From Prolixibacter denitrificans (GTDB taxonomy: Bacteria; Bacteroidota; Bacteroidia; Bacteroidales; Prolixibacteraceae), in NCBI RefSeq assembly GCF_003014495.1, contig NZ_PYGC01000006.1, positions 62,001-126,000 of the forward strand: a stretch of 64,000 nucleotides of DNA, written 5' to 3'. The notes beneath the pieces are model-generated. The model ran no database searches. It had not been told where the DNA came from and was given only the letters and a program-made list of their open reading frames with translations. Of the stretch, positions 34,982 to 43,197 are shown one piece after another; position 1 is the stretch's first letter; every line of letters begins with the position of its first letter. The position numbers and the translations under genes are program-made.

Positions 34982-36724
34982 TTACTGCCCGAAAAAGCCT
35001 TTTTGTACTCCTTTGAAGAATTGACGGGCATTGGTTCCCAGCCTTCGATTGTTATAACCTCCTTCCTGCATGAATAGTGTGGGAACTTTTAATTGGCCAA
35101 TCAGAATGCCGTTTTGCTCAAAATCAGATGCTGTCAGTTTCCAGGTTCCGGTTGGGTCATCCTTGGCCGTATCGAAACCGAGGGCGACAATGAGATATAC
35201 CGGAGAAAATTTCCGGATAATTTCCAGCGTTTTCATCAGCGTCTGGCGGTATTTTTCCGCTGAAATCTCTTCGTCGAGCGGAAAATTGTAGTTGAAACCT
35301 TCTCCCTGATGCTTCCCTTTTTCATTGACAAAACCACTAAAATACGGATAGGCAAATGACGGATGCCCATGGATAGAAATCGTTAATACGTTGCTGCTTT
35401 CGTAAAAGATTTGTTGTTGTCCGTTACCGTGATGGTAGTCGATATCCAGGATGGCTACTCTTCCCAGTTCACTGAGATAATGAGCTGCTATAGCACTGTT
35501 GTTGAAATAACAGAATCCGCCGAAAACATTGTGTTCAGCATGATGACCTGGTGGACGGGTGAGCACGTAAGCCAGAGAGCGGCCACTCAGCAACTCATCA
35601 GCAGCAGTCAACGTACAGTTCACACCATGTCGGGCAGCAAGATATGCATTCTGATTCAACGGCGTGAAGGTATCGATGCAGTAATAACCGGCTCTGACAG
35701 TCAGATCTTTCGGAGGATGCGCTCCGTTTCGGATGGGAAAAACATAGGGGTAGACTGATTTTCCTGCGGGCAGATTCTTACATACTTTTCTGAAGTAATT
35801 CATGTAACCGGCATCATGAACGTCGCGAATGATTTTCTCCGGATATGATGACGGTGTTCCTTTACTGAACCATCCGGTTGGTTCCAGAGACTTTCGGATA
35901 GTTTCAACTCTTACCGGGGATTCAACATAGCCTCGTTCGCGAACATGATGAATGCTGTGCCGGTCGTTGATGACCCAGAATATTTTCTTTCGTTCGCTCA
36001 GCGTGGTTCTGAAAACTCCGTTTTGCAACTTTTTTTTGTACTGAAACGGGCGCAACTGAACCGGGTCGTCAATGATGCTTCCGACAACCATCCGGATATA
36101 ATCTTCCGGACAATAATCGCCATACTTCCGTTCGAGTATGGCTCGTACAATTAATTTAAGTTTTTGGGCACCAATTTCATCGTGTGAACCGAGACCATCG
36201 AAAACCAGGAACGGAGCACAGGTATCTTCGGGTTTCACCGGCGTTTCATACCTGGTTCCGGTAATGGGACGGGCACCGTAGCGTTCATAAAAAGCAAGAC
36301 GTTTGGCATTTTGTTTTCGGATTTCCTCATCGGGGCAATTGTCCGAATCATCAGGCAGGCATTCCATAAACAATCCGTTTATATCCAGCGAGTCAGCCTC
36401 TTCACGGACGCGTTCATATAGCGCTCCGCCTACACCCGATGATGTTCTACCCGGGGAAACGGCCAGAAAATCGAGATAACAGAACGAAAGGTCAGGCATA
36501 TAAAGCATCAAGGCACAGCCTTTTACCCGTCCATCGAGGTCATCAGCTATGAATAGCATGGTTTTGTACTGATATTTCAGGGGATTGATCAGTTGGTCCG
36601 GAATAGTTGCAACTTTTTCTTTTGCAATGTCCGGAAACTGACTCTGGATGATTGCTTGTACCTGCTTAATTTCATGCTCATTAACTGGCAGGTAAGGGTT
36701 CAGGATTTTCCTGATTCGGAACAC
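34982..36724 (-). CDS. GNAT acetyltransferase fused to histone-deacetylase-family deacetylase
   Basis: 580 residues, GTG start at 36724 (no earlier ATG in frame). The N-terminal GNAT domain (about 1-165) contains YLDFLAVSPGRTSSGVGGALY, with an acetyl-CoA loop, and NAKRLAFYERYGARPITGT. A linker of about 100 residues leads to a class II-like HDAC/acetylpolyamine amidohydrolase domain (about 250-575). That domain has RPPGHHAEHNVFGGFCYFNN with the His394/395 dyad, the metal ligands Asp429 and His431 in LDIDYHHGNG and Asp518 in GFDTAKDDP, and GGY with Tyr557. All catalytic positions look intact. A writer and an eraser in one chain suggests acetylation cycling of a small amine or a protein lysine. 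It is a single gene. Confidence 0.9.
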   Translation of the reverse strand: MFRIRKILNPYLPVNEHEIKQVQAIIQSQFPDIAKEKVATIPDQLINPLKYQYKTMLFIADDLDGRVKGCALMLYMPDLSFCYLDFLAVSPGRTSSGVGGALYERVREEADSLDINGLFMECLPDDSDNCPDEEIRKQNAKRLAFYERYGARPITGTRYETPVKPEDTCAPFLVFDGLGSHDEIGAQKLKLIVRAILERKYGDYCPEDYIRMVVGSIIDDPVQLRPFQYKKKLQNGVFRTTLSERKKIFWVINDRHSIHHVRERGYVESPVRVETIRKSLEPTGWFSKGTPSSYPEKIIRDVHDAGYMNYFRKVCKNLPAGKSVYPYVFPIRNGAHPPKDLTVRAGYYCIDTFTPLNQNAYLAARHGVNCTLTAADELLSGRSLAYVLTRPPGHHAEHNVFGGFCYFNNSAIAAHYLSELGRVAILDIDYHHGNGQQQIFYESSNVLTISIHGHPSFAYPYFSGFVNEKGKHQGEGFNYNFPLDEEISAEKYRQTLMKTLEIIRKFSPVYLIVALGFDTAKDDPTGTWKLTASDFEQNGILIGQLKVPTLFMQEGGYNNRRLGTNARQFFKGVQKGFFGQ

Positions 36725-36841
36725 GGCAAATGCATTTGATTAAATGTACGTAATAATCAGGTTCATTTGTATTCCTGCACGTTGTTTTTTCAACCGTCCA
36801 GCCTGGTTGCTAGAGATACTTTTATTTCAGCCGAAACAGAA

Positions 36842-36898
36842 TTAAGCATATTTTAAGTTTTTTCAGAGAACTGCTTAAGTTCAGCCATTGTTAATTTG
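36842..36898 (+). promoter_or_regulatory. 11-bp-phased TTAAG boxes and -7 element before DUF2231/TCS operon
   Basis: TTAAG occurs at 36842, 36853 and 36875, that is at phases 0, 11 and 33; phase 22 is degenerate. TTAATTTG (36891-36898), one base off TAnnTTTG, starts 12 bp after the last box, with no -33 element. The same arrangement stands before the rubrerythrin gene. Tandem direct repeats on an 11-bp phase next to the core promoter are typical of OmpR/PhoB-type activators. Confidence 0.6.
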
Positions 36899-37021
36899 TC
36901 AAGAGTCTAGCAAGTTACAATATGCCTGACCTGTTGGAAAAGAAATACAGAAGATCGTAACGGCGGGGCGATGATTGTTTCTGCAGCTCATAAAGTATAA
37001 ATTCATTTAAAATTTGACGAC

Positions 37022-37471
37022 ATGATTGATATTTCGCACATCCACCCTATGCTCGTTCACTTTCCTATTGCCTTGTTAATTGCCGGTTTCTTTTCTGATG
37101 TACTTGGTTTATTCGTGAAGAAGGAATTCTTTACCCGTGCCGGATTTTATTTATTAATTTTGGGAACGCTTGGAGCCATTGCTGCGGTGATTACCGGACA
37201 TATGGCGGGCGATGGCATCGAATCGGGTTCGCTAAAACAGGCTGTCGAGGTGCATGAAGATGCCGGAACATTGACTTTGTGGCTTGCCTTAATTACTTCG
37301 GCTTTCCGGATTGTTCTGGTCTGGTTGGAGAAATATCGGGGAATTTTGAAAGCGGCTGCACTGGTGTTGTTTTTAGCTACGGTTTTATCAGTTGCCCGCA
37401 CCGGATATTATGGCGGAGAGCTGGTTTACAAACATGCAGCCGGTGTTGAATTCAGTTTAGGAAACAACTAA
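37022..37471 (+). CDS. DUF2231 membrane protein
   Basis: 149 residues, four membrane helices. It opens with HIHPMLVHFPIALLIAGFFSDVLGLF, the DUF2231 signature with paired His residues. G..AA.ITGHMAG and EVHEDAGTLTLWLALITSAFR follow, then a C-terminal TGYYGGELVYKHAAGVEF. The conserved His/Glu pattern suggests metal or haem binding in the membrane; members often accompany redox genes. It is followed by the response regulator gene after 30 bp and shares its promoter region. Confidence 0.88.
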   Translation: MIDISHIHPMLVHFPIALLIAGFFSDVLGLFVKKEFFTRAGFYLLILGTLGAIAAVITGHMAGDGIESGSLKQAVEVHEDAGTLTLWLALITSAFRIVLVWLEKYRGILKAAALVLFLATVLSVARTGYYGGELVYKHAAGVEFSLGNN

Positions 37472-37501
37472 ATACTTATCTAACTACTAGTTCGATTCAC
37501 T

Positions 37502-38176
37502 ATGCGTATTTTAGTCATTGAAGATGAACCAGGGATTGCCAGGTTTTTGAAAGAGGGTCTCGAAGAGGAATCTTTCGCCGTTGATGTAGCAGAGGATGGA
37601 ATCAAGGGGCAGGAGATGGCTATGGACAATGGTGAAGAGTATGATTTGTTGCTGGTCGACTGGATGTTGCCAGGGATGAGCGGTGTAGAGATTGTCCGGC
37701 AGATTCGTGAAGAAGGACTGGAGATGCCGGTCATTTTTCTAACAGCGCGCGATACAGTACAGGATGCTGTATTTGCTTTGGAGATGGGAGCCAACGATTA
37801 CATTCGAAAGCCATTTTCGTTTGAGGAATTGTTGGCCCGGATTCGGGTTCAGCTACGTGAGCCTTCCGGCGAAACATCTCACCTTGGCGTGGGAAAACTG
37901 CAGATGGATTTGAACACTCATCAGGTTTTTCGGGGAGAAGAAGAGATTCAGTTAACGCAAAAAGAGTTTGCGCTGTTGGAATTTTTGCTTCGGAATAAAG
38001 GAAAAGCCTGTTCCCGTACCCGGATAATCGAGCATGTATGGGATATTCATTTCGATTATGACACATCGGTTATTGACGTGTACATTAATTCCCTCCGAAA
38101 GAAAATCGATAAGAAGGATGAACCGGGATTTATCCGCACCATTCGCGGTGTGGGGTACATCATACAAGAGGATTAA
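37502..38176 (+). CDS. OmpR-family response regulator
   Basis: 224 residues. The receiver has the acidic pair at Glu7/Asp8, phospho-acceptor Asp53 (LLLVDWMLPGMSG) and Lys in IRKPFSF. The C-terminal winged helix contains QLTQKEFALLEFLLRNKGKACSRTRIIEHVWDIHFDYDTSVIDVYINSLRKKID. It resembles CusR/ArlR-type regulators. The cognate kinase gene starts 24 bp later. It is the most likely reader of the TTAAG boxes at 36842-36879 and 39615-39653, which would give autoregulation plus control of the rubrerythrin; this link is inferred from position. Confidence 0.93.
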   Translation: MRILVIEDEPGIARFLKEGLEEESFAVDVAEDGIKGQEMAMDNGEEYDLLLVDWMLPGMSGVEIVRQIREEGLEMPVIFLTARDTVQDAVFALEMGANDYIRKPFSFEELLARIRVQLREPSGETSHLGVGKLQMDLNTHQVFRGEEEIQLTQKEFALLEFLLRNKGKACSRTRIIEHVWDIHFDYDTSVIDVYINSLRKKIDKKDEPGFIRTIRGVGYIIQED

Positions 38177-38200
38177 AAACGACAAACACAAAACCTGCGA

Positions 38201-39607
38201 ATGAGACTTAGCTTCAGCAACCGAATTGCTCTGTATTACATGGGCACCACTGCAATTTTGACGCTGGTGGTGTTTTTTTTCATTTACATGGTGGTGCATC
38301 AGAGTGTTTACCGGCATTTGGATAGCGAGTTGTCGGCAGAATCGGAGCAGTTAAACGAAGGTTTTGTTATTCTGGATGGTGAGATTGTCATGACAAATCC
38401 TTATGAATGGAATGAAAATGAGCATGAGCAGGTTGAGGTGAATCCGATCTTCATGCAAATAAGTGACGTTCACGGTCAGATTATCAAACGTACTCCTAAT
38501 TTATACGGTGATTCACTGAATGTTTACCTGAATCGTACCGCGAGCTTTTTCATCAATACTACCCTTTCCAAACAGCCTGTCAGGCAGTTACAGACACCGA
38601 TTTTCAATTCATTGCATGAATTAAAGGGGTATATGGACATGGCCGTTCCGCTGGAAAGTACGATAGTTGTTTTACGGAATCTACGCAGCGTATTGATGCT
38701 GGCTTTTCCGATCGTCCTTATTTTGCTGTTTTTCATTACCAGTTTGATTGCCCGTCGGAGTATTCATCCGGTATTCCGGCTAACCGAGACGGCCGAAAAA
38801 ATCAGCAGGGAAAATCTGGGCGAACGAATTCCATTGCCTTTGCACGAAGACGAACTGTATACACTTACGCAGACCATCAATCAGTTGCTGGAGCGCCTGG
38901 AAGATGCCGTGATTCGTGAAAAACAGTTTACATCAGATGCTTCCCATGAATTGCGAACTCCACTTTCCATTCTCAAGGGAACCCTGGAGGTAATGTTGCG
39001 GAAAAGCCGTGAACCTGAATATTATATCGAAAAAATCAGCAGCAGTTTATCCGAAGTGAACCGCATGTCGGATTTGGTTGATAAACTCCTGATGCTTGCT
39101 CGCTACGAAGGCGACGAAGCACCGGTTCATCTGTCGAGTGTCGATGTTCAGGACTTACTGGAAGGCGTTCTGGCCCGGTTCGAAACCCGGTTTGCTGAAA
39201 AGAACTTAAAGCTGGCACTGGATTTTACCCCGGAAATTGTTTTACGAACCGATCGGTTTATGCTCGAGCAGGTTGTGGAGAATCTGATTACAAACGCAAT
39301 TAAATATAGCCCGGCCAATTCTAAAATATCCATCTCCCTGAAGAAACAGGGAAACGCTGCTATTCTGGCGTTAGCCGATGAGGGGCCAGGTATTCCGAAA
39401 CACGCATTGGATGGGATTTTCGACCGCTTTTATCGCGTCGATGAATCCCGGAATTCCTTTATCGAAGGCAATGGCTTGGGCCTGGCACTGGTAAGACGTT
39501 TTTGTGGGTTGTTACGTATTAAGCCTGAAGTAAAAAGTGAACCTGGAAAAGGGACCGAGTTTATTTTGTTTTTTCCGGAAGAAAATATGATAGAAACGGA
39601 TATTTGA
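38201..39607 (+). CDS. HAMP-type sensor histidine kinase
   Basis: 468 residues. Two membrane helices (about 10-35 and 163-185) bracket a periplasmic sensor of about 125 residues. HAMP follows (SIHPVFRLTETAEKISRENLGERIPL), then HisKA with His249 in FTSDASHELRTPLSIL and HATPase with VVENLITNAIKYSP, DEGPGIPKHALDGIFDRFYR and GNGLGLALVRR. It is the partner of the OmpR-type regulator directly upstream. The periplasmic sensor has no domain I can name. The rubrerythrin gene follows after about 100 bp that contain the second TTAAG array. Confidence 0.93.
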   Translation: MRLSFSNRIALYYMGTTAILTLVVFFFIYMVVHQSVYRHLDSELSAESEQLNEGFVILDGEIVMTNPYEWNENEHEQVEVNPIFMQISDVHGQIIKRTPNLYGDSLNVYLNRTASFFINTTLSKQPVRQLQTPIFNSLHELKGYMDMAVPLESTIVVLRNLRSVLMLAFPIVLILLFFITSLIARRSIHPVFRLTETAEKISRENLGERIPLPLHEDELYTLTQTINQLLERLEDAVIREKQFTSDASHELRTPLSILKGTLEVMLRKSREPEYYIEKISSSLSEVNRMSDLVDKLLMLARYEGDEAPVHLSSVDVQDLLEGVLARFETRFAEKNLKLALDFTPEIVLRTDRFMLEQVVENLITNAIKYSPANSKISISLKKQGNAAILALADEGPGIPKHALDGIFDRFYRVDESRNSFIEGNGLGLALVRRFCGLLRIKPEVKSEPGKGTEFILFFPEENMIETDI

Positions 39608-39614
39608 GTCTGAT

Positions 39615-39671
39615 TTAAGTTGTTCTTAAGTTTCTCTTTAGACGTCTCTTAAGGTTGGTGTATTAGATTTG
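39615..39671 (+). promoter_or_regulatory. 11-bp-phased TTAAG boxes and promoter of rubrerythrin gene
   Basis: TTAAG at 39615 and 39626, TTTAG at 39637 and TTAAG at 39649 lie on an 11-11-12 bp phase. TAGATTTG (39664-39671) is a perfect -7 element beginning 11 bp after the last box, and the -33 position has no TTTG. This matches the array at 36842-36898 in motif, phase and distance to the -7 element, and fits an activator-dependent promoter under the adjacent response regulator. Confidence 0.65.
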
Positions 39672-39709
39672 TTCTCATAATGAATAAAGAACAAAAACAA
39701 ACATTAACC

Positions 39710-40336
39710 ATGATGAAAAAAGAATTTTCTTCCTTGTTACTGGCATTTGTTTTAATGCTGGGAATTTCACCTGTTTTTGCTGCAGGAAGTACACAAACCG
39801 TCAAAGACTTACAAGACGCTTTTACAGGAGAGAGCACGGCACATGCCAAATATGCTGCTTTCGCAAAAAAAGCAAAAGAAGAAGGCTATCCTAAAATTGC
39901 TTTGTTATTCGAAGCTGCTTCGAGAGCAGAAAAAGTTCATGCCGGAAATCATCAGGCAGCACTAAAGCAGTTGGGTGCCGAAGTTCCGAATGTAAATCCT
40001 GAGTTTGATGTGAAAGGTACGCGTGAAAATCTGAAGAATGCCATCGAAGGAGAATCGTACGAAGTGGCGACGATGTATCCCAACTTCTTGAAAGATGCTT
40101 CGAACGAAAAGGTAAACATTGCGCTGATGTCTTTCAATTACGCTTTCCAGACAGAAAAGAAGCACAAAGAGATGTACGAAAATGCGCTTGCCTCATTGGA
40201 TAACAACCAGGTGAAAGATATGCCGTCGTTGTACCAGGTTTGTCTGGTGTGCGGCAATACTTATGCCGGTGAAGGCCCGGCTCGTTGCGGTATTTGTATG
40301 ACACCAAACGAACGTTTTGTTACGCTGAAACTCTAA
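39710..40336 (+). CDS. Exported rubrerythrin
   Basis: 208 residues from ATG 39710 (or 39713). An ATG at 39680 is in frame but lies only 9 bp past the -7 element. A Sec signal peptide (MMKKEFSSLLLAFVLMLGISPVFAA) precedes a complete rubrerythrin: diiron ligands Glu41, Glu74-x-x-His77, Glu115/118 and Glu149-x-x-His152. The C-terminal rubredoxin-type Fe(Cys)4 site lies in CLVCGN (178-183) and CGIC (193-196). Rubrerythrins reduce peroxide and are normally cytoplasmic; this one appears built for the periplasm. It sits after the two-component pair and behind the phased boxes. Confidence 0.9.
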   Translation: MMKKEFSSLLLAFVLMLGISPVFAAGSTQTVKDLQDAFTGESTAHAKYAAFAKKAKEEGYPKIALLFEAASRAEKVHAGNHQAALKQLGAEVPNVNPEFDVKGTRENLKNAIEGESYEVATMYPNFLKDASNEKVNIALMSFNYAFQTEKKHKEMYENALASLDNNQVKDMPSLYQVCLVCGNTYAGEGPARCGICMTPNERFVTLKL

Positions 40337-40394
40337 ATATAGAAAGACCTTTTTTAACCAGTGTTACTGAAACAATAGGTTGATTAATTGAGAG

Positions 40395-40426
40395 AAAGGC
40401 TTTCCTGGTAAGGAAGGTCTTTTTTT
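40395..40426. terminator. Terminator between rubrerythrin and CAP-domain genes
   Basis: AAAGGCTTTCCT and AGGAAGGTCTTT form a 12-bp stem with two wobbles, a GGTA loop and T tail on the plus strand. Placed between convergent stops, it probably serves the rubrerythrin gene and may act both ways. Confidence 0.8.
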
Positions 40427-41435
40427 ATTGAACTTTGATGACAATTCCCGAGGCTTGAATCTTACCACGGTTACTGGCTCTTCTTCCATTTTCGTAAGGC
40501 TCCTTGCTCAGGTAAATTTGAATGTAGTACAGCCCTTTTTTGTTGAAGCGTTTCCGCAAAGTGATATAGCCGTCGCGGTTGGCGGATGGAATCTGCCAGG
40601 GCCACAGCTGAAAGGCAATATCCTCGGAGAAATCATTGTAGCTATTCAGACGGTTGATTTCGTCGCGTGTCATCGGTTTCAGTGGTGGCTCGTAGTAACC
40701 GATGATGACATACGGGTAGAGCTTTTTATCCAGTGGGCGGAATTGTATCGTAGCTGTTTCTCCTTTTTTAATGGTTTGCTGGAAAGGACGAAACTGCAAA
40801 TAGCGGTCGATAAATTCTTCGTAGTAACGGAAGCCATGCTCGCACCAGGCTGTCCCTATACCAACAAAGTTATGAAATGGCCCGATGACGGTTTGTTTGT
40901 GGCCATCGTTGGGTGCTTCTTCTTTCATAAAACCGGAATGAGCGTTTTCCATCAATCCGACGATGTCATCAAATTCGGGTGAAATCCTCCCAGTCGTAAT
41001 AAGGGCGGATGCATTCTCTGATACATGGTCGGTTCCGCCAGCAAAAGCGTATCGGTGGAAGGGTTTTTCGCCTTCAAGGTTCCAGTGCCCGAAAAAGCCT
41101 TTGTCGCATGATTCACGGCTCATCTGATTGGCAACCCGGCTGGCCAGGATATCGAGCTTCACCGGCGGAACATGGTATTTCTCCCGGCTATCGTTGATGC
41201 GGTGTAACAGGATGATTTTGGATAAAAGCATCAAATCATCATCCCGGTAGGCGCTTAAACGGTGCTCTTTATTATTCAGGATTTGGTAGTAGGCAAATTC
41301 CTCGCGGGAAATGTGATATGTTGCCAATTTCTGGTCGATGCCGGTTTGGCGGCTGGTCACATTTTGCGATAGCGCTTTCTTTTGAAAAAGAGTGAGCGAA
41401 ATAAAGAGTAGCACAGTGAGTGGAATGATTTTCAT
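40425..41435 (-). CDS. Secreted CAP-domain (SCP-like) protein
   Basis: 336 residues. A signal peptide (MKIIPLTVLLFISLTLFQKKALSQ) is followed by a CAP/SCP-like fold around 80-215: LASRVANQMSRESCDKGFFGHWNLEGEKPFHRYAFAGGTDHVSENAS, then HSGFMKEEAPNDGHKQTVIGPFHNFVGIGTAWCEHGFRYYEEF. A C-terminal extension of about 120 residues (beta-rich, with YVIIGYYEPPLKPM) completes the protein. CAP proteins act outside the cytoplasm with diverse roles. It is a single gene, convergent with rubrerythrin. Function unknown. Confidence 0.88.
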   Translation of the reverse strand: MKIIPLTVLLFISLTLFQKKALSQNVTSRQTGIDQKLATYHISREEFAYYQILNNKEHRLSAYRDDDLMLLSKIILLHRINDSREKYHVPPVKLDILASRVANQMSRESCDKGFFGHWNLEGEKPFHRYAFAGGTDHVSENASALITTGRISPEFDDIVGLMENAHSGFMKEEAPNDGHKQTVIGPFHNFVGIGTAWCEHGFRYYEEFIDRYLQFRPFQQTIKKGETATIQFRPLDKKLYPYVIIGYYEPPLKPMTRDEINRLNSYNDFSEDIAFQLWPWQIPSANRDGYITLRKRFNKKGLYYIQIYLSKEPYENGRRASNRGKIQASGIVIKVQ

Positions 41436-41512
41436 GCCTGTTAACTAAATAGCCCGTAACGCTACAACAAATATCAGGCCTTTTGGATGAAGAAATATTT
41501 ATTTCCAGCCAA

Positions 41513-41552
41513 CAAAAAAAAGGGACGGATGCTGTAAACATCGCCCCTTTTT
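41513..41552 (-). terminator. Hairpin with poly-T on minus strand; possible small RNA end
   Basis: Minus-strand AAAAAGGGGCGATG pairs with CATCCGTCCCTTTTTTTT (one bulge). It lies about 300 bp beyond the stop of the 61-residue membrane protein gene and about 80 bp before the CAP-domain gene. A transcript ending here would have to start within 41560-41850, where no gene is visible, so a small noncoding RNA is possible. The rest of 41436-41852 holds nothing else I can name. Confidence 0.45.
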
Positions 41553-41852
41553 CGCTCTCGGGTTCCTCGGGGAGGAAGGGATTGGTTGGGTCGAAAAAAA
41601 AATGGTTTTGAAAAGTCAACCAAGCCTTGCTCAACTAACTAAATCTATCATTCTAAACCTGACTGTTCTGAAAGGTCAATATTTTTATTGATAAATGGCA
41701 GATAATCTATTAGTTGCGCGTTTTAAGGTTTGTTTTATAAAAAACGACGATGTTGTGAAATTGGTATGTGAGAGGGTAAAAAAAATGAAAGTTTTTTATG
41801 CAGAAAATCAATATGTTAACATTAGTGGAGGTGGGTGAGGATTACCTCGTAT

Positions 41853-42038
41853 TTATTCTTTTGTTTTTGGACTTAATAGAACGATAAAAATACCAATAAC
41901 AGGTGTAAGCAAAATACACCAGAAAACCGAACGCCCATAACCAATGGTCCGGTTTTTTCCGATGTATTCTGCAATAAAATGGGTGAGAATAATGTAGACT
42001 ACACCAAATACGATCGATATGACAATCCCGGCATTCAT
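41853..42038 (-). CDS. Small two-helix membrane protein
   Basis: 61 residues with two membrane helices (GIVISIVFGVVYIILTHFI and SVFWCILLTPVIGIFIVLL), a short charged loop (AEYIGKNRTIGYGR) and a Lys-rich tail. Similar tiny proteins are common in Bacteroidota, but I do not know a function. It has a clear ATG and ordinary composition. Confidence 0.68.
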   Translation of the reverse strand: MNAGIVISIVFGVVYIILTHFIAEYIGKNRTIGYGRSVFWCILLTPVIGIFIVLLSPKTKE

Positions 42039-42122
42039 ATAAGTTGTATTAAGTAGTACAATACAATTTACCGGCTCCTCGTGTTTGTCTTGTCTCTTCG
42101 ATCTAATTTATGGTAAATTCAC

Positions 42123-42992
42123 CTATTTTGCCCGTTTTTCAAGTGATTTTATCAGCGCTGAAAAGTCATCCCGTGCCAGTCCTTCGGCTTTCGCCAACGC
42201 ATAAATTTCGGCGGCAACCGATGCCATAAACTGCGGTACGCCGTTGTCATAAGCGGTTAATCCCAGCAAGTGCAGGTCTTTTTGCATCCACTCCAACGGG
42301 AATTCGACCGAATAGTCGTTCGATTTAATCTTGTCCGCTTTCGCTTTAATAAAAGGTGCCGTCACTGGAAGTCCTGGTAAGAATTCGAGCAAAAAGTCGC
42401 GGGAAAATCCCATCTTCTCGCCCAAAACCACCGACTCAGCAAAAACAGCCATGGCCTGTGCTAACTGTGAATTAACGAGCATTTTCAGTGACGTTCCCAT
42501 GCCTGTGTCTCCAGCGTGAATTGTCTTTTTGCCCATAATATCGAACAACGACTGAACCTCCTGCATGTCACGGGCAGCTCCACCAACCAGGAATAGGAGC
42601 TCACCTTTTTCCGCTGGTATTTTGCTTCCGGCTACGGGTGCATCCATAAAACGCACATTGTGACTCCTGGCTTTCGCCGCTGCATTGCGCGAGAAACCCG
42701 GGTCGACCGTTGTACAGTCTACCCACAGTGCATTTTTCTTCATCTGTTTTACGAAGCCTGAATCACCGAAGGCAGCATCGTTAACCACGCCGGGCGTTGA
42801 GAGCATCGAAATAACTACATCGGCATCTTTCACAGCGTCAGCTGACGATTGTGCTACCGTGGCACCTAATTTACCCAGTTCTTCCGCAGCAGAGCGCGTC
42901 CGGTTGTATACGGTTACGTTCAAATTCTCTTTTACCAGATTTTTTGCCATCCGGCTTCCCATGATTCCCAATCCGATAAATGCGATTTTCAT
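42123..42992 (-). CDS. Beta-hydroxyacid dehydrogenase-type NAD(P) oxidoreductase
   Basis: 289 residues, family of 3-hydroxyisobutyrate/tartronate-semialdehyde/GLYR1 reductases. Motifs are IAFIGLGIMGSRMAKNLV (dinucleotide), VYNRTRSAAEEL, VDCTTVDPG, FMDAPVAGSKIPAEKGELLFLVGG, GDTGMGTSLKMLVNSQLAQ with the catalytic Lys, and PLEWMQKDLHLL near the C terminus. It is cytoplasmic and reduces a semialdehyde (for example succinate or glyoxylate type), exact substrate unassigned. It is a single gene. Confidence 0.92.
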   Translation of the reverse strand: MKIAFIGLGIMGSRMAKNLVKENLNVTVYNRTRSAAEELGKLGATVAQSSADAVKDADVVISMLSTPGVVNDAAFGDSGFVKQMKKNALWVDCTTVDPGFSRNAAAKARSHNVRFMDAPVAGSKIPAEKGELLFLVGGAARDMQEVQSLFDIMGKKTIHAGDTGMGTSLKMLVNSQLAQAMAVFAESVVLGEKMGFSRDFLLEFLPGLPVTAPFIKAKADKIKSNDYSVEFPLEWMQKDLHLLGLTAYDNGVPQFMASVAAEIYALAKAEGLARDDFSALIKSLEKRAK

Positions 42993-43148
42993 AACAGAAT
43001 ATTTTTGAGTTTAACTAATTCAATTTGTCCTTCATTATCTAATAACTGAACAGGAAAGCAAAGGTTTGTTGGTTCGGTTTAAAAATTTATAATTTAAATT
43101 ATTGAAAAACATCGACTTAAATCATTATTCGGCATTAATAAAACAAAA

Positions 43149-43177
43149 TTCCCCCGTAACTGTCTGTTACAGGGGAA
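43149..43177 (-). terminator. Terminator of formate-THF ligase gene
   Basis: TTCCCCCGTAAC and GTTACAGGGGAA form a strong hairpin with a 5-base loop, and the minus-strand transcript ends in TTTTGTTT. It lies 21 bp past the stop. Confidence 0.85.
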
Positions 43178-43197
43178 CTTGATTCGATTTCGGCTAT

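Noticed and set aside
41272-41634. Open frame of 120 codons on the minus strand
   Set aside because: It overlaps the CAP-domain gene and a terminator; no protein character.
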